Assembly: GCA_016782865.1 (NCBI GenBank)
Contig: JADHXR010000006.1
Span: 16,464-80,463 of the forward strand
DNA length: 64,000 nt
Source of the DNA: Phycisphaerae bacterium
GTDB taxonomy: Bacteria; Planctomycetota; Phycisphaerae; Sedimentisphaerales; Anaerobacaceae
Direction: 5' to 3'
Below the pieces are notes generated by a model that made no database searches, had not been told where the DNA came from, and worked only from the letters and a program-made list of their open reading frames with translations. Below, in pieces: positions 17,373 through 27,084 of this stretch (position 1 is the first letter of the stretch; every line of letters begins with the position of its first letter). Made by a program: the position numbers and the translations under genes.

Positions 17373-20300
17373 ATGGAAACTTACCTGACCCAAATCACAA
17401 ATTATCTGCTGATGCAAAGCTGGCAGATAGCAGTCCTGGTGGTCGTAATAGCTGCTGCAACCTTCGCGCTGAGAAACAGAAGCGCACACGTCCGCTACCT
17501 GCTCTGGCTTATCGTCCTGGCCAAATGCCTGGTTCCGCCGTTGCTCGAAGTTCCGGTTGCCGTGTTGCCCGAAAGAGTGCCGGTCGCTGCTGCTTTCACC
17601 ATCCCTTTGCCTGCCGCAGTCGAGACGATGCCGGAAACAACAGGGCCACTGGAGGTCGCGCCGATAGTTGCGCCTGTAGTACCCTCTCGACCGCAACTAA
17701 GCCCCCGACAATGGATCGTGATCGGGTGGTTGGCTGGCGTGTTGGCGTTTGCTTGCATCGCGGCTGTCAAGGCCGGCCGCACCGTGCGATGGCTGCGCCG
17801 GGACCGCAGACCGCTCTCTCACGACGTGCAGACCGGCGTCAACGATCTGCTGTCCCCGCTCGGCCTGCGAAGGCTGCCCAGAATGTGGCTGCTTGAGGGG
17901 ATCGGCCAACCCTTCGTCTGGGGAGCAGTGCGGGGAGACATCTACCTGCCCGCAAGCTTCGTTCGGATTCCGGATGATGGACATCGCAGGCACGTTCTGG
18001 GTCATGAACTCGGTCACGTGATGCGTTTCGATGCTGCGGTCAATCTCGTGCAGATAATCGCCCAATCCGTTTTCTGGTTCCATCCTCTTGTATGGTGGGC
18101 GAACAGGAGAATCCGCGCCGAGCGCGAGAAATGCTGCGATGAAATGGCAATCGCCCGTCTGAACGCCCAAGCCAAAGATTACACCAGAGCAATCGTTGAG
18201 ACGCTCGTTACCGAATATGAATCGACCCGGCCAGTTCCATCGTTGGCTATAGCGGGTCCGGTGAGGAACATTGAGGAAAGGATCAAGATTATGTTGAAGC
18301 CAGGAAAGAAATTCTACAAACACGCAAGCGTGCCCGTTCTATTGATTGTCGGTTTGATAGCTCTGTTGGCTGTTCCAACAGCTTTAGTCCTGACCGCCAG
18401 AGCTGGCACAGCACCCGGCTTCGGCAATCCCACAAACCTTGGGCCGTCTGTCAACAGTTCAGCTCACGAGTATGATCCGAGCATTTCCGCCGATGAATTG
18501 GAACTCTACTTCAACTCATATCGGCCCGGGAGTTTTGGCGAGGCCGACATCTGGATGACAACGAGGAAGACGAAGGCCGACCCTTGGGGCAACCCCGTGA
18601 ATCTTGGACTCACGGTCAACAGCCCGGCTCGCGAGCTTGCCCCAAGCATATCGGCCGACGGACTGTCGCTCTACTTCAGTTCGGACCGGTCAGGAGGGTA
18701 CGGTGTTCAAGATATCTGGGTGACAACGCGGGAAACGAAGAGTGCTCCTTGGGGCGAGCCGGTGAATCTCGGCCCCACGGTCAACAGCGTGGCTCGCGAG
18801 CACGCCCCAAGCATTTCCACTGACGGCCTGGAGCTTTACTTCTCTGGGCTCTGGGAATTCCCTGAATCATCACGACCCGGAGGTTCGGGTAAAGCCGACA
18901 TCTGGGTGACAGCGAGGAAGACGAAACGTGACCCTTGGGGCACACCGGTTAACCTCGGCCCAGCAGTCAATAGTACTACCTATGACGAATCACCTTCCAT
19001 ATCGGGAGATGGTCTGTCGCTCTACTTCTACTCCCATCGATCATGGGGTTCTGGTAAATCCGATATTTGGGTGACGAAGCGCAAAAGCACGAGCGACCCT
19101 TGGGGTGCACCGGTGAACCTTGGTCCAACCGTCAATAGTGTGAGCATGGGAGGCAATCCCGATATTTCCAGGGATGGTTCTACCCTATACTTTGCATCGA
19201 GGCGGCCCGGTGGTTTGGGCGGATCCGACCTGTGGCAGTTGTCCTTGGGGAAACATGGGGCGAAAGAAAATTCTGCCCCTGAAGATGAGAAAAGACAACC
19301 GACAAAGTCACTGCAGCAGGCTGCTGCTGATGGTGATCTTGAGCAGGTCAAGTTGCACATTTCAAGCGGTGCCGATGTCAACGCCAAGGACCAAAGGGGC
19401 AGGGCTGCCGTGCATCGTGCGGCTTATGCCGGCCACATAGAGGTCGTGAGACTGCTTATCGAGCATGGCGCGGACGTCAACGTGGAGGACAAGCTGAAGA
19501 GAACACCGCTGGAACACGCGGCAGTTGCCAGCCGCACGAAGGTGGTTAAGCTGCTCATCGAAGAAGGGGCTAATCCGAACGCCCGCAATGAGGATCGGGC
19601 AACACCACTCCATGTTGCTGCGAGCTCAACAGACAAAGATACTGTCAGGTTACTCATAGATGAGGGCGCTGACGTCACTCTGAAGGATGCTGCCGGGAAA
19701 ACACCGTTGCACGCCGCGATGATGAGTGCAAATCCGGGCAGGAGGGAAATTGTAGACATCATCGTGGCCACAGGCAAAGTCCCATCCACCATTCATTTGG
19801 CGGCGTATATGGGGGATCTGGCCAAAGTCAAAACCTTCATCGAAGAAGGTGTAGCTGTGAATGAGAAGGGAGTTGGTGCTGTGACGGCCTTACACTGCGC
19901 CGCTGCCGGAGGCCGGAAAGAAGTGGCGGAGCTGCTACTGGCCCATGGCGCCGATGTGAACGCACGAGAAACCGATGGTATGACCCCACTGCAGTCCGCT
20001 GTTTACTGTTCGGATGATAAAGAAACCATCAAGCTGCTTATCGCCAATGGATCAGATGTCAACGCGACTGCCCACGTCGAGGGTGAAACGGGAATGTCAG
20101 TACTGGGGCTGCGGCTTGAAAGATGCGTCAGCCAGCCTATAGAACTTGCTGATGCAGGGGGCAAAGAGATGAATGCACGAGTCAAATCGCTTTGGAACAG
20201 TGAGATAACACGGCTCCTGACGTCCAAAGGGGCCAGGTTTGGTGACGGCGACGAATTTTGGCTGTCCATCGCAGAGAAAATGGACATACCGGAAATTAAG

Positions 20301-21443
20301 GAGTTGGCCCCCACCAACAGCGATGATGATAACAAGGAACAACCCAAAGACTCAGCCACTTTGCACCAGGCAGCCGCTGATGGTGACCTTGAGCAGATCA
20401 AACTGCACATTTCAAAAGGCGCCGATGTCAATACCAGGGACGAGAATGCCAGGACACCTCTGATCATTGCTGCTGATGAAGGTCAGAAGAACGTTGTCGA
20501 GCTGCTACTTTCAAATGGTGCGGAAGTAGAGGCACGTGATGACACCGGTGCCACGGCTCTGCACCACGCAGCGATAGACGGATATCTCGACATAGTTGAG
20601 GTGCTGCTGGAAGACGGGGCCGATGTCAATGCATGGAAAGGCGACCGTAGTTGGGCCGCAATACATGCAGCAATACAACTTGGTTACTATGACATTGTGA
20701 AATTGCTCATCGATAAAGGAGCCGATATTAACACCAAATGCAATATCAGTGGCACACCTTTGGAGACTGTAACACATTGCGGGACCGAACAGCATCAGCG
20801 GATAGCTCAGTTACTTTTGGAAAGAGGGGCTGTGTCGCGCTCACGGATACACACGGCCAGCTTCATTGGCGACGTTAATTCAGTGAAGGAATTAATCGAG
20901 GCCGGAACAGATGTCAATAAAAAGGGCTGCGGGGGACGCATGCCCCTGCACTGCGCGGCGGTCTCGGGCCAAAATGCGGTTATGGAATTGCTACTGGCTA
21001 GGGGCGCAAATGTAAACGCAAGAGGTGGGGGGAATCTAACGCCCCTGCACGAAGCGAGTGGGAAAGATCAACCTGAGGCGGTGGCCCTGTTAATCGCCAA
21101 AGGTGCGGATCTCAATGCAAGAGACTACGATGGCGATACGCCTTTACACCTTGCTTCACGCGGATGGGGTAATGTTCATTTCCCTGGAAGTTTAGCAGTG
21201 GCGAGACTGTTACTGAATAGAGGAGCAGAGATAGATGCTCGCAACAAATCGGGGGAGACACCCTTGCATCGAGCGGCCGAGAGCGGTTTCAAGGACGTTG
21301 TCCAAGAGCTTCTGGAGAAAGGTGCCGATGTGAATATCCAGGACAGCCAGGGGCTGACGGCCCTGGGATTGGCAAAACAAGAAGATCATACGAAAGTCAT
21401 CGAGCTGTTGCGCAAGCACGGGGCGAAAGAAAAGAATTTATAA
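17373..21443 (+). CDS. BlaR1-like M56 membrane peptidase fused to PD40 and ankyrin repeats
   Basis: A 1356-residue fusion. Residues 1-345 are an M56 (BlaR1/MecR1) peptidase: membrane segments at about 15-32, 40-58 and 112-132, the zinc motif HELGH at 211-215, the downstream EKCCDEMA, and a last membrane segment at about 321-343. In place of the penicillin-binding sensor, about 280 residues of five PD40-type blades follow, each like PVNLGPTVNSxxxExxPSISxDGLxLYFxSxRPGGxGxxDIWVTxRKT. About 700 residues of ankyrin repeats (ADVNAKDxxGxTPLHxAA) in two blocks follow, split by a linker near residue 1000. It probably controls the adjacent BlaI repressor by proteolysis, with the repeats sensing an unknown ligand; that is inference. 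Confidence 0.85.
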   Translation: METYLTQITNYLLMQSWQIAVLVVVIAAATFALRNRSAHVRYLLWLIVLAKCLVPPLLEVPVAVLPERVPVAAAFTIPLPAAVETMPETTGPLEVAPIVAPVVPSRPQLSPRQWIVIGWLAGVLAFACIAAVKAGRTVRWLRRDRRPLSHDVQTGVNDLLSPLGLRRLPRMWLLEGIGQPFVWGAVRGDIYLPASFVRIPDDGHRRHVLGHELGHVMRFDAAVNLVQIIAQSVFWFHPLVWWANRRIRAEREKCCDEMAIARLNAQAKDYTRAIVETLVTEYESTRPVPSLAIAGPVRNIEERIKIMLKPGKKFYKHASVPVLLIVGLIALLAVPTALVLTARAGTAPGFGNPTNLGPSVNSSAHEYDPSISADELELYFNSYRPGSFGEADIWMTTRKTKADPWGNPVNLGLTVNSPARELAPSISADGLSLYFSSDRSGGYGVQDIWVTTRETKSAPWGEPVNLGPTVNSVAREHAPSISTDGLELYFSGLWEFPESSRPGGSGKADIWVTARKTKRDPWGTPVNLGPAVNSTTYDESPSISGDGLSLYFYSHRSWGSGKSDIWVTKRKSTSDPWGAPVNLGPTVNSVSMGGNPDISRDGSTLYFASRRPGGLGGSDLWQLSLGKHGAKENSAPEDEKRQPTKSLQQAAADGDLEQVKLHISSGADVNAKDQRGRAAVHRAAYAGHIEVVRLLIEHGADVNVEDKLKRTPLEHAAVASRTKVVKLLIEEGANPNARNEDRATPLHVAASSTDKDTVRLLIDEGADVTLKDAAGKTPLHAAMMSANPGRREIVDIIVATGKVPSTIHLAAYMGDLAKVKTFIEEGVAVNEKGVGAVTALHCAAAGGRKEVAELLLAHGADVNARETDGMTPLQSAVYCSDDKETIKLLIANGSDVNATAHVEGETGMSVLGLRLERCVSQPIELADAGGKEMNARVKSLWNSEITRLLTSKGARFGDGDEFWLSIAEKMDIPEIKELAPTNSDDDNKEQPKDSATLHQAAADGDLEQIKLHISKGADVNTRDENARTPLIIAADEGQKNVVELLLSNGAEVEARDDTGATALHHAAIDGYLDIVEVLLEDGADVNAWKGDRSWAAIHAAIQLGYYDIVKLLIDKGADINTKCNISGTPLETVTHCGTEQHQRIAQLLLERGAVSRSRIHTASFIGDVNSVKELIEAGTDVNKKGCGGRMPLHCAAVSGQNAVMELLLARGANVNARGGGNLTPLHEASGKDQPEAVALLIAKGADLNARDYDGDTPLHLASRGWGNVHFPGSLAVARLLLNRGAEIDARNKSGETPLHRAAESGFKDVVQELLEKGADVNIQDSQGLTALGLAKQEDHTKVIELLRKHGAKEKNL

Positions 21444-21507
21444 TGTCGAATTGAGAATGTAGAATTTGGATTGTCAATTCTCAATTCTTCATCCCAAATT
21501 CTCAATT

Positions 21508-22629
21508 CTAATTCTTTGGCATCGCCGTGGCTTCGATTTCGAATAGTAGGTCGGGGCGGCAGACGTCGCAGATGACCGTTATCCAGGGCCAGTTGAGGGC
21601 TTTCCTCGTGGCTTCGAATTCCTTTTCGACGTCGGTTGTTTTGCAGTAGGCGATGACCTGCACGAGATCTTTCTCGTCGGCGTCCATTTCGGCCAGGACG
21701 GCCCGAACGTTTTCTATCGTTGCGTCTATCTGGCCTGCAGCGTCGTCGATATGGGTGGTGACTCCGTCGGCGTTGATGGAAGCGGTTCCAGAGACCCATA
21801 CTGCGTCGCCGGCGGGCATGGCGCTGCGAGCGGCGCGTGAGAATGCCGAGCCGTAATCGAACGCGCTGTGCTGTTTTCCCGTCGTCAGAAGGTACTGCGT
21901 GCAGTCGGTCGGTTCGAGGACAGCCATAATGTCCATCGCGCAGTGGCCCCCGTCGGCCGGTCCGAGTCCGATACCGGTGCTGGCGGGCATTGTTTCGCGC
22001 GTCCCTTTTCCGAGAAGGCCCCACTCGACGAAGAAGTTTGTCCTGACGGCGTTAAAGTCATCGTACCAATCGAGGATATCCTTGAGCCACATCCAGGTGC
22101 GCGGCACGGAAAGAAAATCGGCGCCCAATTGCCGCAGCGCCGCTTCAACTTTTTTCATCATGGCTTTGGCCTGCCCGGGTGCCTGGCTGTCATGCAGATC
22201 GGATATGCCTGAGAGTGTGAGATATGCCCGGCCGGGCATGCGCAGAATCCGCCCGACAAGGTCTCCTTTGAGGCCGATCACTTCCGGCTTGTTTTTGCTG
22301 CTGACCGCGTGGACCTGCACTCCGGCTATAGGGCCCGAGAGTCCTTCTTTGCCCACTAACAAGGCCGGGGCGACTCCGTCGTCCAGATCGCCGTAGGCCG
22401 CCGAGCGCGCCTGGCAGAGAGTTTCCATCGCCGGCTCGGTGGAAAAGAGCCGTTCCTGGAGGATGTGGGCCTTTTGGGACCGGAGAACGTCGCTGATACC
22501 GGCAAATATGTCCTGCGCCTGGTCCTGCAAGGGGGCTTTCGGATCCGGCGCCGCCGAAATATAGAATTCCGTTGCTGAAGCTGATTCGACACTGCGTATG
22601 TCAAGGTGTACAGTCATTTCTCGTCCCAT
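21508..22629 (-). CDS. RidA/YjgF-like two-lobed protein, possibly chorismatase-related
   Basis: A 373-residue soluble protein. The C-terminal lobe has a RidA/YjgF pattern: DAVWVSGTASINADGVTTHIDDAAGQIDATIENVRAVL, then DLVQVIAYCKTTDVEKEFEA. The N-terminal lobe has AHILQERLFS, a glycine-rich strand and MPASTGIGLG. This two-lobe arrangement is that of FkbO/Hyg5-like chorismatases, but I cannot confirm the catalytic residues, so function stays open. A second ATG (22617, MTVHLDI) has a slightly better upstream GGACGAG. It is convergent with the M56 gene. Confidence 0.65.
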   Translation of the reverse strand: MGREMTVHLDIRSVESASATEFYISAAPDPKAPLQDQAQDIFAGISDVLRSQKAHILQERLFSTEPAMETLCQARSAAYGDLDDGVAPALLVGKEGLSGPIAGVQVHAVSSKNKPEVIGLKGDLVGRILRMPGRAYLTLSGISDLHDSQAPGQAKAMMKKVEAALRQLGADFLSVPRTWMWLKDILDWYDDFNAVRTNFFVEWGLLGKGTRETMPASTGIGLGPADGGHCAMDIMAVLEPTDCTQYLLTTGKQHSAFDYGSAFSRAARSAMPAGDAVWVSGTASINADGVTTHIDDAAGQIDATIENVRAVLAEMDADEKDLVQVIAYCKTTDVEKEFEATRKALNWPWITVICDVCRPDLLFEIEATAMPKN

Positions 22630-22874
22630 TGGTCACTTGCACAGTCAGAAATTCTTACATTCGGGGTTGCATTCTAAGTGCCGTGAGCAAGAAAGACAAG
22701 CTAAATTCCGCTCCTGACGGAAAAAGCCTTCATACCGTGAAACGAGTTGCTGTCGCCGGGAGAAAAATATTAAAAAAAGGACAAAACCGTAACAAAACGG
22801 TAACGTCCAAACTGCATAATTGCTCCTGTTGAAGTAACCGTTTTTTTGTTAACCTATTTGAAAGGAGCAAGATT

Positions 22875-24875
22875 ATGGAAAGGTTCAGGAACATCACAAT
22901 CATCTTTTTGTTGGCTGTTGTCCTGCCCGCCTCAGGCGCTAAAGCCAAGTCGGCAAGTGTCCTGCTGCAGGAAGGACTCTTCGCCGAGCAGATGGAGGGC
23001 GATCTTGATGCGGCAATCAAGGTTTACGAGCGCGTCCTCCAAGAGTTTCCCAAGAGCCGTGCGCAGGCGGCAGAGGCGCTGCTCCACATCGGTCTATGCT
23101 ACGAGAAGCTCGGCAAACAGGAGGCGCAGAAGGCCTACCGACGCCTCATCAAGGAGTATGCCGACCAGCATGAGCCCGTGGCCCAGGCCCGCGCACGACT
23201 TGCCGCTATTAATCCCTTGGACGACACGCAGCAGGCAGGCCTCGTTATGCGGGAACTAGACATCAGGAACCTATACAAAATCGGGAATTATGGAAGTTGG
23301 GGCGCTTGTCTCAGCCGGGATGGTCGCAAACTCGTGTACTGCAAACAAGAGAACATCTTCACCAACCTTATATCGAATCTTGTCGTGCGCAATCTTGTCT
23401 CAGGCGAAGAAATCCAAATAACAGACTATGAGACTGGGGAAGTACTTCTCCCTGTATTCTCCCCGGATGGAAATGAGATTGTCTATGCATATACGACGAA
23501 GCCAACACCTGACGGCTATCCGCTTCATGTCGTATCGGTCGAGACAGGCCAGGATCGCACGTTGGGCCTTTCTGGATGGCCTGTCGATTGGTCAAGAGAT
23601 GGTCGGTTCATTCTTATCAAAGGCCCCATTAATCCTCGTGCCAAGCACAAAATCTTGTCAATCAATAAAGAGGGGGCTGAATTATTGGATTTGCCGGTGC
23701 CAGCAGGGAAGAACATGCGATTTTCTCCGGACGGGAGATACCTGAGCTATGCGTGTGAGGGAAATCTATATCTGTTCGATATCGGCGACCAAAAGGAGAT
23801 CCAGATTACGGAAGAATCCCACGGGGATGTTCATCCAATCTGGTCTTCCGATGGACAGGGACTCTTATTTCGTAGTCAGCGACGCTTTGATCCCATAAAG
23901 GACCTCTGTTATGTCTCCATCGTTGAGGGCAAGGCACGCGGTGAAGTACGAGTGCTTAAACCCGATTTCAGTGGCGACTGGGGCTTTTCGCATAGTGAAA
24001 ACGGACGACTGCTTTACCAGCGGGACATGCAGGAGAAATGCATCTATACCGTCACAATTGATCCTCAAATGGGCCAGCCAATCGAAGACCCTCAGAAACT
24101 CGCGGCCGGAATGCAGCCCGAATGGTCACCCGACGGTAAGCAGATCAGCTATGTTGCGGAAGATGCCCTTCGTATTATGTCCGCAGATGGCAGCCATGAT
24201 AGGGAGATCATGAAGATTCATGGGCACTACACGGGCACATACGCCTGGACAAACGACAATCACATCTATATGAGTGAGACCATCGATGGTGCTCGGGGCA
24301 TTTATGCAATCTCCCTGTCTGCCAAAGAGAGACGAATGGTTCTTAAAGGGAAAGGCGAGCATTTAACTTACTCCCGTAGAACGAAGCAACTTGCATTTGT
24401 GGAGAAAAAACAGATATTTACCATGGATTTGGATGGAGGCAATCTCCGTCAAGTCACGTCAGACAACAAGATAAAATACAATCCTGCCTTCTCACCTGAT
24501 GGCAAACAGATCGCGTTTGAATCTGGACCTCCAGGTGGAGGTGGCATAAGAACGCTCACTGTCGTCTCAGTCGAAGACGGAACGGCTAGGGAGCTGTTTC
24601 AGGGTAGTACGCCCAAAGACCGGTTTCTTCAGTCATCCTGGTCTCCTGACGGGACTAAAATTGCGTGGTATTCCCGGATTGGCATAATACGAATCGGTCA
24701 AGTATCAGGTGGAAAATCTAGCATGTTCAAGGTCAAAGCTGACCGACCATACATGCCGCACATGCCGCACATGCCGCGTTGGTCCCCCGATGGCACGAAG
24801 ATGTTATTCTGGAATCCCGTTAACTATTTCCAGCTGATGATCATGGATAACTTTCTGCCGGAGCTTAATGATTAG
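22875..24875 (+). CDS. Secreted TPR plus TolB-like PD40 repeat protein
   Basis: A 666-residue exported protein with a signal peptide (RFRNITIIFLLAVVLPASGAKA). Residues about 30-115 are TPR-like (GDLDAAIKVYERVLQEFP, ALLHIGLCYEKLGKQEAQKAYRRLI). The rest is a TolB-type propeller with repeated FSPDG(R/K/N) motifs. A 9-base tandem repeat near 24753 produces the PHMPHMPR segment. GAAAGGAGCAAG precedes the ATG. The kinase gene starts 12 bases after its stop, so it is probably a periplasmic partner or co-regulated output of that two-component system. Confidence 0.82.
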   Translation: MERFRNITIIFLLAVVLPASGAKAKSASVLLQEGLFAEQMEGDLDAAIKVYERVLQEFPKSRAQAAEALLHIGLCYEKLGKQEAQKAYRRLIKEYADQHEPVAQARARLAAINPLDDTQQAGLVMRELDIRNLYKIGNYGSWGACLSRDGRKLVYCKQENIFTNLISNLVVRNLVSGEEIQITDYETGEVLLPVFSPDGNEIVYAYTTKPTPDGYPLHVVSVETGQDRTLGLSGWPVDWSRDGRFILIKGPINPRAKHKILSINKEGAELLDLPVPAGKNMRFSPDGRYLSYACEGNLYLFDIGDQKEIQITEESHGDVHPIWSSDGQGLLFRSQRRFDPIKDLCYVSIVEGKARGEVRVLKPDFSGDWGFSHSENGRLLYQRDMQEKCIYTVTIDPQMGQPIEDPQKLAAGMQPEWSPDGKQISYVAEDALRIMSADGSHDREIMKIHGHYTGTYAWTNDNHIYMSETIDGARGIYAISLSAKERRMVLKGKGEHLTYSRRTKQLAFVEKKQIFTMDLDGGNLRQVTSDNKIKYNPAFSPDGKQIAFESGPPGGGGIRTLTVVSVEDGTARELFQGSTPKDRFLQSSWSPDGTKIAWYSRIGIIRIGQVSGGKSSMFKVKADRPYMPHMPHMPRWSPDGTKMLFWNPVNYFQLMIMDNFLPELND

Positions 24876-24887
24876 GCAATAGAATTC

Positions 24888-26969
24888 ATGCCGAGAAAAG
24901 GATTTAATAGTAGCGGTTATGGTCAACTGCGGTGGGTAATATTATTGCTTGCGATAGCGGTGATATTGCCCACCGTGTGCCTGCTCTGGTTTATGGGCCA
25001 GGCGGTCAAGAACGTGCAACTGGCAGCCAGGCAAAAGCTGATCACGCTTTACGAGGAGAAGCTTGACAAGGCTTCGCAAGAGAAGAATCAGTCATGGTCC
25101 CAACAGTTCGAGCAACTTGATAAGCGGGTGGACCGGAACCTTCCGTCGGAACTCTTCGATGATTTGTTCAAGGCCCAGTACCATTCTGTCATCGTCTACG
25201 ATGAGGACGGCAGGCGAATCTACCCTTTGATTTCGGCTGATGTTAGCGTTCCGGTCGATCCGGCCGAGGAATTCCGCAACGCGTGGCGGCTCGAATTCGC
25301 CGAGCAAAAGTTGGCCGAGGCTATCGAGCTGTATGAAGAAGAAACGCAGTCGAACAATACCTATATTAGTCTTTCAGCGCTAATCGGCAAGGCCAGATGT
25401 CTGGCAAAACTCGGCAACTCGGACCAGGCTGTGGAGGTGTACAAGAAAGTCGCCTTCAGTCCCGAAGAGGTAACCTGCGACACGGCGACGCTGATGCTTA
25501 TCGCCAATACACGCCTGCTGCTTGCTGAATTATTAAAGCCAACCCTGAAAAAACCTGAGACCCTTGAGACTCTTACTTATCCCGCGTTCCGGGAAGAACT
25601 CTCGAAGTTATTACAAATAATCGGAGGACAAAACGAAGCAGGAGCGGTTCTGCCTTTGGACCGGAGCATATTCCTTGCCCACAGATCCATCGAGCTTGCC
25701 GAGGCTGCTGACACGGTATATTGTGAAATGTATAGAGACATGCCTATGGTGATGTATGACATAGATATGGAGCTGTTTATTGAGTTAGAATCTCTGAGGG
25801 GAGTGCTGAACGAGGGCGAGATTGCGCTTGCAGTGATTGATCGTTTTCCAACGGCAGCGGAATTCCGGGATTGGCCCGCAGATCAGTTTGGGCAATTGCA
25901 ATTGGACGAACAAACCTTCTGTTACGGAGCAAAGCATGATGTCGGCGACAAAACCATACTGCTGCTGCAGCCCGATCAAATTCTTGGCGTGAATTATGAA
26001 CACGATTTCAGGAACACCGGCGTGGCATATCGAGTACTTGATAATTTTGGCCGGGTCGCCGGTGGACTTGAGGAATCCCGAGGCAGGCCTTTTCTTACGG
26101 CACGAATCGGCAAGTACTTTACCGACTGGCAGGTCGAGCTTTATTTTGAGGACGACGATATTTTTGAAGGAGCTGCGCAGAGACAGATTACGCTATATAT
26201 CTGGGCCGGAGTGCTTGTTATTGTTTTGATCCTTGCGACCGGCGGTTTTGCAGGCCAGGCGGTTAGCAGGCAGATAAAAGTTAACAGGCTCAAGAACGAT
26301 TTTATCGCGACTGTCTCACATGAGCTGAAAACGCCGCTATCGTCGATGCGCGTGCTGGCCGATACGCTGCTGGAAGGAAATTACGAGGATGAAGAACAAG
26401 CGACAGAATACCTACAGTTGATCTGCAAAGAAAACAAACGGCTCAGCGGACTGATTGATAACTTCCTTACCTTCTCGAGGATGGAGCGGAGCAAGCAGGC
26501 CTTCGATATGGTAAAAACCAGCCCGGTTGAAATCGCCCAAGCCGCCGCCGAGGCGGTTAAGACAAAATTCAACGGGGGCCAATGCGAGTTCCAGGTGCAA
26601 ATCACAGAGAACCTGCCCGATGTCCTCGCCGACCAGAATGCAATGGTAACGGTGCTTGTGAACCTGCTGGACAATGCGTATAAATATTCCGAAGACGGCA
26701 GGAAAGTTGAGTTGAGGGTTTTTGCCGGGGACGGTTCGGTTTGTTTTTGCGTTTGCGACAACGGTATCGGGATGTCACGCCGGGTCGCTAAGAAGATTTT
26801 TGAGAGATTTTACCAGGTTGACCGTAGCCTCTCGCGAGGAGCCGAAGGATGTGGATTGGGTCTGAGCATAGCGAAGTTTATCATCGACGCCCACAAAGGC
26901 TCGATTAGCATAGACAGCAGACCCGGCGAAGGGAGCACGTTTACCGTAGAACTGCCGGCAGTGAAATAA
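24888..26969 (+). CDS. Membrane sensor histidine kinase with extracytoplasmic domain
   Basis: A 693-residue kinase. It has a membrane segment at about residues 16-37, a large periplasmic region of about 390 residues with TPR-like helices (LAEAIELYEEETQ, LIGKARCLAKLGNSDQAVEVYKKVA), and a second membrane segment at about 428-450 (LYIWAGVLVIVLILATGG). The HisKA phospho-acceptor His478 is in SHELKTPLSSMR. The ATPase boxes are LLDNAYKYS (N), CDNGIGMS (G1) and GCGLGLSIAK (G2). All catalytic elements are intact. The response regulator follows 115 bases downstream. Signal unknown. Confidence 0.92.
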   Translation: MPRKGFNSSGYGQLRWVILLLAIAVILPTVCLLWFMGQAVKNVQLAARQKLITLYEEKLDKASQEKNQSWSQQFEQLDKRVDRNLPSELFDDLFKAQYHSVIVYDEDGRRIYPLISADVSVPVDPAEEFRNAWRLEFAEQKLAEAIELYEEETQSNNTYISLSALIGKARCLAKLGNSDQAVEVYKKVAFSPEEVTCDTATLMLIANTRLLLAELLKPTLKKPETLETLTYPAFREELSKLLQIIGGQNEAGAVLPLDRSIFLAHRSIELAEAADTVYCEMYRDMPMVMYDIDMELFIELESLRGVLNEGEIALAVIDRFPTAAEFRDWPADQFGQLQLDEQTFCYGAKHDVGDKTILLLQPDQILGVNYEHDFRNTGVAYRVLDNFGRVAGGLEESRGRPFLTARIGKYFTDWQVELYFEDDDIFEGAAQRQITLYIWAGVLVIVLILATGGFAGQAVSRQIKVNRLKNDFIATVSHELKTPLSSMRVLADTLLEGNYEDEEQATEYLQLICKENKRLSGLIDNFLTFSRMERSKQAFDMVKTSPVEIAQAAAEAVKTKFNGGQCEFQVQITENLPDVLADQNAMVTVLVNLLDNAYKYSEDGRKVELRVFAGDGSVCFCVCDNGIGMSRRVAKKIFERFYQVDRSLSRGAEGCGLGLSIAKFIIDAHKGSISIDSRPGEGSTFTVELPAVK

Positions 26970-27015
26970 AAGCAAAAGTGTTGGTTCAGAATTAAAAAAG
27001 GTTCCAGGTTAAATA

Positions 27016-27073
27016 AGGTTCACGGTTCAACGGTTGTAGGAAGGCTTTTTCAACCAACCTTGAACCCTGAACC
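27016..27073. repeat. Inverted repeat between kinase and regulator genes
   Basis: AGGTTCACGGTTCAACGG on the left and CAACCTTGAACCCTGAACC on the right form an imperfect long hairpin built from GGTTCA units. It separates the kinase and regulator genes and may change the ratio of the two products; that is inference. Confidence 0.45.
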
Positions 27074-27084
27074 GTTTTAGCGAA

